Source: Bradyrhizobium sp. WD16 (lineage in GTDB: Bacteria > Pseudomonadota > Alphaproteobacteria > Rhizobiales > Xanthobacteraceae). Taken from it: DNA of 64,000 nucleotides. Made by a program: the position numbers and the translations under genes. This document shows, piece after piece, positions 8,344 to 19,371 of this stretch. The DNA is taken from contig NZ_CP028908.1 in NCBI RefSeq assembly GCF_024181725.1, positions 558,001 to 622,000 of the forward strand, written 5' to 3'. The notes under the pieces were generated by a model. The model had not been told where the DNA came from. It searched no databases and saw nothing but the letters and a program-made list of their open reading frames with translations. Positions within the stretch are counted from its first letter, which is position 1, and the number at the start of each line of letters is the position of its first letter.

Positions 8344-9840
8344 TCAGCCGGCGAGCCGGCGCACCGCGTCGATGCCCGGCAGGAAGAAATAGGCTCCGCC
8401 CCGCACCCGCACGAAGGGTTTCGGCCGCGGCACCACGATGTTGACGGGCCGGTTCTGGATCACCACCGCGTCGTCATCGTCGGCGAAGTGTCCGATCGGA
8501 TCGGTGCCGACGTGAAGGTCGCCGAAATGGCGGCTGTTGAGCCAGGAGTGCTGGATCATCTCGAACTGGCCGGCGATGTCGGCGTTGAACGCCATGAACA
8601 GGATGCCGCGACGGCCGCCGTCTTCCGGCCGCGCCGGATCGAAGCGCTCGCCATACATCCGGCCGCGGCGGATCAGGCGATGCATCTTGGACAGCTGCAA
8701 CGCGGTGTCCGGATCTGGCCCCTTGGTGTCGCGCGGATTGGCGCGGCGGATATGGGCGCCGATCGGGCAGCGCAAGCCGAAGCGGTCATTGTAGTAATAG
8801 AGGAAGTCGTTGTCCTGCTCAGGTGCCGCTTCCGAGTCGCCGGCCGTCGTGCCGTCCGCGGGCGCCGCCAGCGGCCGGCCGTCGGGACAGCGGCCGACGA
8901 GCCGCGCCGCGATCCACTCGCGCTTGCTGGCGTCGGGCTCGTCGTCCGGCAGCGCCGCGGCGGCGCGGGCGACGAAGTCCGAGAACGCCGCCACATCCTG
9001 TTCGAGCTGGCGCAGCACCAGATAGCTGCCGTTGCGCCGCAGGTCGTCGGTGCCGCTGCGCACGCGGCGCTCGTTGCGATAGCCGAACAGGAATTCGCCC
9101 GGCTTGACGAAATGCACCCGCCGCGCCTCGGCGTCGTCGCGATGACGATGGGCCTTGGGCGAGCCTTCGATGATCGGCTGGGAGATGCCGTCGCGATAGC
9201 CGAAATGCTCGGTGCGGTCGTCGAAGACCCGGCCGGGCAACACCAGCGGCCCGCCGCTGTCGGGGGCGACCAGCGGCACCGCAACGGGCGCCATTGCCGC
9301 CAGCTGCCGCGCCAGCAGGGCCTCGAGGCCGGTCGCGTCAGGGGCGAACAGCATCAACAATCCATCGATGGCATCGTTGCCGCCCCAGCCGCCCCATTCC
9401 CAGTTCGCCGGTGAGGACTGGCCGAGATCGCCCAGCACGTTGGTGCGACGCGACGGCCTGCCGGCGCCATCGCGCGCCGGCGCCATGCCTTCGACGAATT
9501 CGAGCGAGAACGGCGCGATCCCGCCAGTTCCGCAAAACGCCCGCAGGCCGGATGCGGTGAAGGCGATGTTGACCGCCTCGCGCACCACCTCGCCGCCGCC
9601 GCCCTTGAGACGACGAATATGCGGTCCCGCGCGACCATCTTCGGCGCCGTCCGTCGGCGTGTCGTCGTCGGTGTCGTTCGGACCCGCACGCATCAGCTGG
9701 CCGGCAAGGCTTCTCAGCCAGGTGCGCGCCGCGGCCCCCTCGCCCTCGCGCAGGCGCCAGGGCACATAGGCGGAGAACGGCAGCTGCGGGTAGCCGCTCA
9801 GCACCAGTCCCTGAACATCGTGCCACTCGACCTTTTCCAT
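8344..9840 (-). CDS. DyP-type heme peroxidase
   Basis: A 498-residue dye-decolorizing-type peroxidase. The family signature GxxDG is GYRDG at 214-218 with the catalytic Asp217, and the proximal heme-ligand region is GAHIRRANPRD with His363. The C-terminal GILFMAFNADIAGQFEMIQ is also typical. No signal peptide is seen, so it is probably cytoplasmic. It is longer than EfeB-type enzymes because of acidic inserts near 55-70 and 298-345. It is the last gene of a tight operon after a P450 and a membrane protein (13-base gap), which points to a shared peroxide-dependent oxidation. The physiological substrate is unknown. Confidence 0.9.
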   Translation of the reverse strand: MEKVEWHDVQGLVLSGYPQLPFSAYVPWRLREGEGAAARTWLRSLAGQLMRAGPNDTDDDTPTDGAEDGRAGPHIRRLKGGGGEVVREAVNIAFTASGLRAFCGTGGIAPFSLEFVEGMAPARDGAGRPSRRTNVLGDLGQSSPANWEWGGWGGNDAIDGLLMLFAPDATGLEALLARQLAAMAPVAVPLVAPDSGGPLVLPGRVFDDRTEHFGYRDGISQPIIEGSPKAHRHRDDAEARRVHFVKPGEFLFGYRNERRVRSGTDDLRRNGSYLVLRQLEQDVAAFSDFVARAAAALPDDEPDASKREWIAARLVGRCPDGRPLAAPADGTTAGDSEAAPEQDNDFLYYYNDRFGLRCPIGAHIRRANPRDTKGPDPDTALQLSKMHRLIRRGRMYGERFDPARPEDGGRRGILFMAFNADIAGQFEMIQHSWLNSRHFGDLHVGTDPIGHFADDDDAVVIQNRPVNIVVPRPKPFVRVRGGAYFFLPGIDAVRRLAG

Positions 9841-9853
9841 CTCGGACCTTCGA

Positions 9854-11881
9854 TTAGAGGCGCTGGAACACGGCGTCGACCTCGCACGGCGCGAGTGTGC
9901 CGCTCAGCGCCTGCCGCAGATCGGTATTGGCGTTGACGTTGACGGTGGCGAGCGTCGGATAGGCGCTGTACCACACCAGGGTCTCGATCTGGCTCTGGCG
10001 CACATAGGCCTTGAACGGCTGCTCGGACTGGGCGCCGCCCCAGAGCAGGAATTGCGTCGCCGGAAAACTGGTGCGGCGGCCGTCGGCGTGGACGAAGGTG
10101 TTCGTCCAGATCGCGTTCAGGCCCTTGAAGCCGGGAAGATCGATGAATTCGTTGAGATAGCTGTCGCAGGCGCCGCTGTAATTGTCGAGGAAGAGCAACC
10201 GTCGGCCACCGTCCATCATCACCCAGCGCGCCGAGAGAATGGTCGGAATGCCGCCGAGCTCGCCGCGGTTGAACCAGCAGCGCGCCAGCAGATTGACCGC
10301 GAACAGCGCCACGCGCAGCAGCACGCGCCGCGCCACGCCGCCCTTGACGTAGGTCAGACTGGCGAAGTGATTCTGGTAGGTGTTGATGCCGCCTTCCTCG
10401 CGGGCATATTTCGGCACGTTGTCTGCCGCGCGCGCGATCAGTCCGGAGGCGTCGGCATAGGCGGTGCGGTCGCGGAGCTCGAGGGCGCGGATCATGGCGA
10501 ACAGCAACAGGCCCAGAGCATAGGCGCCGACGACCCCGAGCATCACATAGGCCATGAACTCGTAACCGTTGCCGAGCCAGCCGCGCAGGCGGTCGGCGAC
10601 GTCATGGCCGAGCGTCAAGGGGCTCTGGCGCGCGATGATCAGAAGGCCGATCGCGGCCGTGAGCACCATGGCATAGATGACGAGATCCCGCGCGGCGCGG
10701 CGCAGACGCTCGCGCCCCGGCGACAGCGCCTTGAGCTCGACCATCAGGCGCAGCGACACCAGGGCATGGTCGAGCGCCGCCAGGATCAGGACCGTGACGA
10801 CCAGCGCCAAGGCGGCGACCGCGAAGGCGACGACGCCGGTGGCCGGCCGCTCCTGCTCCAATCCGGCGATGACGAGGCGAAGCACCGAACCCGCCAGGAA
10901 GATCGTCATGACGAAGCTGAAGATCACCGCGAGATGCAACAGAAAGCGCAGCGCGAAGGATTGGTCGCGCGGATGGTGGCTGAGGCCGCCCAGCACCAGT
11001 CCGCCGCCGCGCAGCGCGCCCCACAGCAGCGTGACGCCGACCAGCATCGGCAGCGCCGGCCGCCCCCCCTCGAAAAACACGTTGTCGGGCAGCACCGCGG
11101 CGAAGGCGGCGATCACCTTGCTCCCCGGATCTCCCGCCGCCTCGGTCGTTGCCGTCAGCGCGGCGTACAGCGCCCACGGCTCGAGCGCGGGAAAGAGGTG
11201 AGACAGGATTCGGCCGAACAGGTAGGCGAGCGCGACCGCCGCGATCAGCGCAGCGAGCGCGACGAGCGCGCGGGCCGTCATTTCCCACGGCAGTCTCGCC
11301 GGCGACATCGCCCAGCGATTGTCGCGATGGTTGGCGACGAAATCGCGCCGGATGAAGTCGAAGATCGCCGGCAGCCGGCCCGGCGCGCCGACGCGATCCT
11401 GCCACTGGCGCCGCAGATAGCGCACGATGCCGCCGTGCAGCCGGTTCTCGTCCTGGATCTGGGCGACCGACCGGCCCGGCGCGCCGGTGAAGAACGCATG
11501 GCAGCCGATGTCGTGGGTTTCGAGGAATTCCCGCACCAGCTCGGGCTCGGCGATGCCGGCGGCCGGATAGCCCTCGCAATGACGGAAGATGTCGTGCAGC
11601 CCCTCGCCCGCGACGCCGAGCAGCGCACGCAGGAAATCGGTGCGGCTGCCGTCGATGGTCGCCTCGAACACCAGGCGCGGGCCGAAACCGGCCTCGGCCG
11701 GCAGGATCACGAAGCTGCAGAAATGCAGGCTCGTGACTTCGTCGAACGGAAACAGCGGCTGGCATTGCAGCCTGCCGTCGGCGAAGTCCGGCCGCGGTTC
11801 GGCATTGGCGCGCAGATAGTCGCTGCAGGGCTCGGCCTTGTCGGCGGCGAGCGGCACGATGATGGTGACGACCGAAGGCAT
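9854..11881 (-). CDS. Membrane protein of unknown function in the P450-DyP operon
   Basis: A 675-residue protein I cannot assign to a named family. Residues 1-200 are soluble; about six hydrophobic segments follow (near 203-225, 277-300, 311-338, 348-370, 399-417, 441-465); residues 480-675 are soluble again. The two soluble lobes show a similar pattern: RLVFEATIDGSRTDFL (69-84) and RLLFLDNYSGACDSYL (561-576). This suggests a duplicated alpha/beta fold split by a membrane domain (inference). Its ATG shares one base with the P450 stop (TGATG), so the two are translationally coupled. It may anchor or shuttle substrate for the P450 and peroxidase. Cys residues 40, 55 and 102 lie in the N lobe. 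Confidence 0.75.
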   Translation of the reverse strand: MPSVVTIIVPLAADKAEPCSDYLRANAEPRPDFADGRLQCQPLFPFDEVTSLHFCSFVILPAEAGFGPRLVFEATIDGSRTDFLRALLGVAGEGLHDIFRHCEGYPAAGIAEPELVREFLETHDIGCHAFFTGAPGRSVAQIQDENRLHGGIVRYLRRQWQDRVGAPGRLPAIFDFIRRDFVANHRDNRWAMSPARLPWEMTARALVALAALIAAVALAYLFGRILSHLFPALEPWALYAALTATTEAAGDPGSKVIAAFAAVLPDNVFFEGGRPALPMLVGVTLLWGALRGGGLVLGGLSHHPRDQSFALRFLLHLAVIFSFVMTIFLAGSVLRLVIAGLEQERPATGVVAFAVAALALVVTVLILAALDHALVSLRLMVELKALSPGRERLRRAARDLVIYAMVLTAAIGLLIIARQSPLTLGHDVADRLRGWLGNGYEFMAYVMLGVVGAYALGLLLFAMIRALELRDRTAYADASGLIARAADNVPKYAREEGGINTYQNHFASLTYVKGGVARRVLLRVALFAVNLLARCWFNRGELGGIPTILSARWVMMDGGRRLLFLDNYSGACDSYLNEFIDLPGFKGLNAIWTNTFVHADGRRTSFPATQFLLWGGAQSEQPFKAYVRQSQIETLVWYSAYPTLATVNVNANTDLRQALSGTLAPCEVDAVFQRL

Positions 11882-13308
11882 CAGGCCGTCCCGCCGCGAT
11901 CGAACGTCACCGTGAGCGAGCGCGCCGCCGGCCCCTGATAGCCGACGTCGCCGTCGCGCCCTCCTGCCCGCGCGAGCTTCGGCAGCCGCGCCACGGCGCG
12001 GACGATCTCGAACAGGGCGATATCGGCGATGTAGCGGCCGAAGCAGGCGCGGGCGCCGTGGCCGAACAACAGATAGGCATCCTGCGACCGGTCGGCGCAG
12101 AACACCGAGGGCGCCGGCACCGCCGCCGGATCCCACATCGCGGCCAGCGGCGGCGCCATGACCCTGGTGCCGCCCTTGACCAGGCGGGCGCGCGGCGTGC
12201 CCGCCGCGATGACGGTGTCGCGCGGGCAGTCGCGGACGAGCAGCGGCAGCATCGGCCGGAAGCGCAGCGCCTCGTAGATCGCCTGGCGCAGATGCGCGGC
12301 CGCCGCGGCATCGGCGGCATCGAGAGCAAGTCGCGCCGCGGCGTCGCGGGCGAGCTTCAATCCGTCCGGATGCGCCAGCAGCTGATCGATGGCATGGGCG
12401 CTCGCCCGCACGATGGTGGCGCCGCCGGTGCCGACGAGGCCGGTGAGATAGCGGCGGATCCAGTCGTCGTCGAGCCAGGCCGGTGCATGGTCCTCGGCCT
12501 TGCGGCGGACGAGCCGGGCGAGAAGGTCGTCGGCCGCGGCCCCGGCCGGCGCTGCCGCGTCCTCGTGCGCGGCGATGCGCCCGACCACGGCCTGCGTCAA
12601 TTCGGCGATGCTGGCGCGCGAGCGGGACCAGGACTCCGAGCCGACCGGCGGATTGACCATGATGATGCCGGCGAGATCGGCCATCACGTCGGCCATCCGG
12701 CGGGGGTCGGCGAGTGCAATGCCGAAATAATCGGCGGCAATGCGCACCGCCACCGGCTCGGCGAGTTCGGCCACCACGTCGATCCGCCCGGACGCGGTCT
12801 CGAGATGGCGCGCCACCTCGGCCGCGGCGAGGCTGCGGATCAGCGCGGTGTCCTCGGGCTTGACCATGCTCTGCAGCAGGCCGCGCTCGAGCGCGTGCTG
12901 GCTGCGCCAGTCGATGGTCATCATGAAGGTTCCCCAGGGCATCCCGGGCTCGATGACCTGGCCGAGCTGAAAGTCCTCGAACCGCGCCAGGACCTCGCGC
13001 ACATCCTCGGCGCGGGTCACCCATAGGAAGTTGCCGATCAGCGCCACGGGCCGGATCCGCCGCAATGCGGCAAAGAACAGCCTGAACGGCCCCATGTGGT
13101 TGAGAAGGAAGCAGGTGGCGCGATAGACCAGCATCGCCAGAGCCAGGCGGACGCGCGCGACCGCCTGCCCGGTCCAGCCGGCGCTGCCGATCGGCGCGTC
13201 GGTGCCGGAGCCACCCGACGGGCCGCCCGATGCGCCCGCGGAACGATCCCTGGCCGGCGCTTCGGCGAGGGTGGTCACCGATCGAGTACTGACGGATTGG
13301 GTGCTCAC
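11881..13308 (-). CDS. Cytochrome P450 with atypical I-helix
   Basis: A 475-residue P450. The heme-binding loop is FGHGARACFG (415-424, Cys422) and the K-helix ExxR is EALR (346-349). The I-helix motif, usually AGxET, reads TGGAT (294-298), so the acidic residue is replaced by Ala297; classical oxygen activation may be impaired and use of peroxide is possible (inference). The frame is open to 13539 but would then overlap the divergent regulator. GTG 13308 is preferred because GGAGG lies eight bases upstream. Residues 1-40 are Ser/Gly rich; a hydrophobic stretch near 45-65 (LALAMLVYRATCFLLN) may associate with membrane. First gene of the operon with the membrane protein and DyP peroxidase. Confidence 0.88.
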   Translation of the reverse strand: MSTQSVSTRSVTTLAEAPARDRSAGASGGPSGGSGTDAPIGSAGWTGQAVARVRLALAMLVYRATCFLLNHMGPFRLFFAALRRIRPVALIGNFLWVTRAEDVREVLARFEDFQLGQVIEPGMPWGTFMMTIDWRSQHALERGLLQSMVKPEDTALIRSLAAAEVARHLETASGRIDVVAELAEPVAVRIAADYFGIALADPRRMADVMADLAGIIMVNPPVGSESWSRSRASIAELTQAVVGRIAAHEDAAAPAGAAADDLLARLVRRKAEDHAPAWLDDDWIRRYLTGLVGTGGATIVRASAHAIDQLLAHPDGLKLARDAAARLALDAADAAAAAHLRQAIYEALRFRPMLPLLVRDCPRDTVIAAGTPRARLVKGGTRVMAPPLAAMWDPAAVPAPSVFCADRSQDAYLLFGHGARACFGRYIADIALFEIVRAVARLPKLARAGGRDGDVGYQGPAARSLTVTFDRGGTA

Positions 13309-13365
13309 GGACTGAACCTCCGCACCGGCCGCGACCCGAGACGCGCTCCATGCGTCGGGAGCGGC

Positions 13366-13379
13366 TTGCAATTGGTCAA
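13366..13379. promoter_or_regulatory. FNR/CRP-like half-matching site between P450 operon and regulator
   Basis: TTGCAATTGGTCAA resembles the FNR-type consensus TTGAT-N4-ATCAA in the outer TTG and TCAA but not in the inner left positions. It lies 58 bases upstream of the P450 start and on the promoter side of the divergent CRP-like gene. A candidate only. Confidence 0.3.
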
Positions 13380-13514
13380 ACAATGGGAAACAAAAATACT
13401 GATCGGCATCATTAACCTCTTCAACCCCGCCGGACAATGGCGCGGGCCGGCCCGCTCCCGCCCTCGCAACCGCGCCACCCCTTGCCGGCGGCCCCGCCGA
13501 GAAGACGGACCACC

Positions 13515-14234
13515 ATGCCGCGCGATGCCCGCAGCCCACCGGACGCCAAGCTCGCCTTTCTTCGCGCCCTGCCGATCTTTGGCGACCTCGACGGCGCGAC
13601 GCTGGAACGCCTCGGGCGCTATGCCAAGACGCGCAAGTATCGCAAGGGCGCCATCGTGTTCTCCAAGGGCGACCCGGGCGACCGGCTGCTCGCGGTGATC
13701 AGCGGCACGGTCAAGATCGGGATCGCCGGCGCCAGCGGCCGCAGCACCACCTTCAACCTGGTCGGCGCCGGCGAGCTGTTCGGCGAGATCGCCTTCCTCG
13801 ACGGTTCGGCGCGGACGGCCGACGCCGTCGCCAACACCCCCTGCGAGATCCTCGCCATCGACAAGCGCGATTTCCTGCCCTTCATGGAATCCCAGCCGCA
13901 CCTGCTGATGCGGCTGATCGAACTGCTGTGTCGGCGATTGCGCTGGGTCAGCGAGCATGCGGAGCAGATCGGACTGCCGGACCTGCCGACCCGGCTCGCC
14001 AAGACCCTGCTCCGGCTCGGCGAACGCGATCCGGCATTCGCCAGGACCGGCAAGATTTCGGTCACCCAGCAGGAAATCAGCGAGATGATCGGGATGTCGC
14101 GCGAGAGCATCAATCGGCAGCTCCGCGTCTGGGCCGGCCTCGGCTGGGTTCGTCTCGGGCATGGCGCCGTCGTGATTGTTGATCGGACTGCATTGAAAGG
14201 CGCCGCGGCCGACGAGGCGACGGCGTCGCGCTGA
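13515..14234 (+). CDS. Crp/Fnr family transcriptional regulator, CRP-like
   Basis: A 239-residue regulator. The cyclic-nucleotide fold spans about 15-130 with a phosphate-binding cassette GELFGEIAFLDGSARTA (86-102), keeping the Glu91 and Arg100-Thr101 expected for cAMP binding. There is no N-terminal Cys cluster, so it is not an Fe-S FNR. The HTH is near 182-212 with recognition helix SRESINRQL (195-203), keeping the Arg, Glu and Arg of E. coli CRP that read TGTGA. ATG 13515 is chosen over an upstream in-frame ATG (13437) lying toward the divergent P450. A perfect TGTGA-N6-TCACA site lies 62 bases downstream of its stop, before the next genes, and is a likely target. Confidence 0.9.
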   Translation: MPRDARSPPDAKLAFLRALPIFGDLDGATLERLGRYAKTRKYRKGAIVFSKGDPGDRLLAVISGTVKIGIAGASGRSTTFNLVGAGELFGEIAFLDGSARTADAVANTPCEILAIDKRDFLPFMESQPHLLMRLIELLCRRLRWVSEHAEQIGLPDLPTRLAKTLLRLGERDPAFARTGKISVTQQEISEMIGMSRESINRQLRVWAGLGWVRLGHGAVVIVDRTALKGAAADEATASR

Positions 14235-14295
14235 GCCGGACGATCGCCCCTGGCCCCGTGCGCCTCGCAGCCTATGCGATAACGTCGCTGTCATA

Positions 14296-14311
14296 TGTGA
14301 GCCACCTCACA
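14296..14311 (+). promoter_or_regulatory. Canonical CRP box with class II spacing
   Basis: TGTGAGCCACCTCACA matches the CRP consensus TGTGA-N6-TCACA perfectly. A -10-like TAAATT at 14333-14338 would set the transcript start near 14345, placing the box centre at -41.5, the class II activation position. It precedes three tiny membrane-protein genes. Confidence 0.75.
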
Positions 14312-14370
14312 CCTCTCCGGCCAAACCGGCGCTAAATTGGCCGTGCTTCCGGGAGAAGGAGGAGGCCGCC

Positions 14371-14604
14371 ATGACCCACCCAGACAGGCAGAGCCCGTCC
14401 GACCGCCGCGACGATTTGTGGATCGTCGGCCTGTTCGCCAGCAGCGGCATCGCAGCGGCCGCTTTCGTTCTGTTCCTCGCCTTCAGCCCGATCGGCACCA
14501 GGCCGGCCGCCGTCGAGGGCTCATGGCAAGCCGCCGCCCCGGCGCAGGTGAGCGCCCTCGCCACCGGCTATGCCACGGCATCGAGCGAGGAGATCGGGCG
14601 ATGA
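14371..14604 (+). CDS. Small single-pass membrane protein 1 of a three-gene chain
   Basis: A 77-residue protein with a charged N terminus (MTHPDRQSPSDRRDD), one transmembrane helix at about 16-40 and a short polar tail. A strong GGAGGAGG ribosome site precedes the ATG, and a CRP box with class II spacing lies upstream. Its TGA overlaps the ATG of the next gene (ATGA). Function unknown; size and layout resemble small accessory subunits of membrane complexes, but I see no family match. Confidence 0.7.
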   Translation: MTHPDRQSPSDRRDDLWIVGLFASSGIAAAAFVLFLAFSPIGTRPAAVEGSWQAAAPAQVSALATGYATASSEEIGR

Positions 14605-14771
14605 CGAGCGGCCAGATGATGGCGCCGCGATCCGGGACGGCGTTGTTCGCGCCGCTCTTCATCGCCACGACGCTGGTGCTGATCGGGCGTTATCGCGTCA
14701 CCGCGCCGCAAGGCGGCCATCGAAGCGACGATCTGTCGGCGAGGGTGCTGCGCCTCTCGACCCCGTCATGA
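14601..14771 (+). CDS. Small single-pass membrane protein 2 of a three-gene chain
   Basis: A 56-residue protein starting MTSGQMMAPRSG with one hydrophobic segment (LFAPLFIATTLVLIG, about 15-29) followed by a basic, polar tail. Start and stop are both part of ATGA overlaps with its neighbours, which supports its being a real, translationally coupled gene. Function unknown. Confidence 0.6.
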   Translation: MTSGQMMAPRSGTALFAPLFIATTLVLIGRYRVTAPQGGHRSDDLSARVLRLSTPS

Positions 14772-14953
14772 CCGTGACGGCCGTGACCGACGAAGCGGCG
14801 GACGAACGCCAGCAGCCCGAACAGCCCGCATCGCGAAGCGATGCCGAACTGTTCTGGCTGACGTTGGCGATCTTCGTCGCCCTGCTGATCGCAATCTATC
14901 TGGTGACGTCGCCGCCCGGTGGCGGTGCGTTGGAGCTCCTGCTCGGCCGCTGA
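14768..14953 (+). CDS. Small single-pass membrane protein 3 of a three-gene chain
   Basis: A 61-residue protein with an acidic, Gln-rich N terminus (EAADERQQPEQ), a helix at about 29-47 (LFWLTLAIFVALLIAIYLV) and a short C-terminal tail. It starts at an ATGA overlap with gene 2 and ends the chain. The three small proteins together look like subunits of one membrane assembly under CRP control (inference). Confidence 0.62.
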   Translation: MTVTAVTDEAADERQQPEQPASRSDAELFWLTLAIFVALLIAIYLVTSPPGGGALELLLGR

Positions 14954-15022
14954 GCGCGATCCGGAAAGATCCAACCTCCCCTTTCCGGAGACAGCCGCTG
15001 AAGCCGAGTTCGGGCGGGGGTG

Positions 15023-15066
15023 GCGGTCACGCCCGGAGCTGGTGCACTTGGCTCCGGCGTGACCGC
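15023..15066 (+). terminator. Hairpin after the small membrane-protein genes, possible terminator
   Basis: Arms GCGGTCACGCCCGGAGC (15023-15039) and GCTCCGGCGTGACCGC (15051-15066) pair with one bulge. No T-run follows, so it may be a repeat hairpin or a 3' end stabiliser rather than a classical terminator. Confidence 0.4.
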
Positions 15067-15078
15067 TGAAACCTCTCG

Positions 15079-15123
15079 TGCGTCCCGATTCTAACGTTCG
15101 CATGTCCCCGCAGCGAGCGCCTA
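15079..15123 (+). repeat. Partial module C repeat
   Basis: Carries the left half of the C-type hairpin repeat (GTCCCGATTCTAACGTTCGC, then GCAGCGAGCG), nearly identical to the copy at 63822-63895. The right arm is missing. Confidence 0.6.
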
Positions 15124-15180
15124 TGGATTTGACATTCGCTTCACGAGCCCGCGTCCAGTCGGTAGCGAATGTCAAATCCA
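15124..15180. repeat. Perfect 17-bp inverted repeat hairpin
   Basis: Arms TGGATTTGACATTCGCT (15124-15140) and its reverse complement (15164-15180) flank a 23-base loop. Part of the loop (CTTCACGAGCCCGCGTCCA) recurs directly at about 15484-15502, so these are members of a dispersed repeat family. Confidence 0.75.
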
Positions 15181-15200
15181 CCCCGCTCTTTGGTAGCAAG

Positions 15201-15390
15201 AAAGACGTGGATGGCCGGGACAAGCCCGGCCATGACGAGTGTTGTGCAGACATCTGCCTGCGGGCTAAGGCAACGGAGAGTGGACCGGCGCGGCGGCGAC
15301 GCGTTACGCGCCCAGGGCGCGAATTGGTTGACGAGGGCAGCGTCCCCTCGGATCGTTATGGCCGGGCTTGTCCCGGCCATCCACGTCTTT
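15201..15390. mobile_element. MITE-like element with 33-bp perfect terminal inverted repeats
   Basis: The left end (15201-15233) and right end (15358-15390) are exact reverse complements over 33 bases, each containing the palindrome ATGGCCGGG-N5-CCCGGCCAT. The 124-base core has no credible gene. The ATGGCCGGG palindrome is familiar from Bradyrhizobium-type genomes, where it creates spurious MAGLVPAIHV-like reading frames. Whether it was ever mobilised is unknown. Confidence 0.65.
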
Positions 15391-15517
15391 TCGGAGCGGT
15401 GGACTCACCAATCTCTATGATTTGACGCGGCTCATATACTTCGAAAAGTTCGGAGATTTTCGCGGAGCGATCCAGCACGAGCGCTTCACGAGCCCGCGTC
15501 CATTCAGATCCACAGCG

Positions 15518-19358
<3,841 letters not shown>

Positions 19359-19371
19359 GTCGGTGGATTTC

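Noticed and set aside
13515-14234. Reading the Crp/Fnr regulator as an oxygen-sensing FNR or FixK
   Set aside because: No N-terminal Fe-S Cys cluster is present, and the recognition helix and neighbouring TGTGA box fit a CRP-type protein better.
15141-15425. Short frames reading MAGTSPAMT or MAGLVPAIHV
   Set aside because: These arise from the ATGGCCGGG palindromic repeat, a well-known source of spurious genes in Bradyrhizobium-type genomes.
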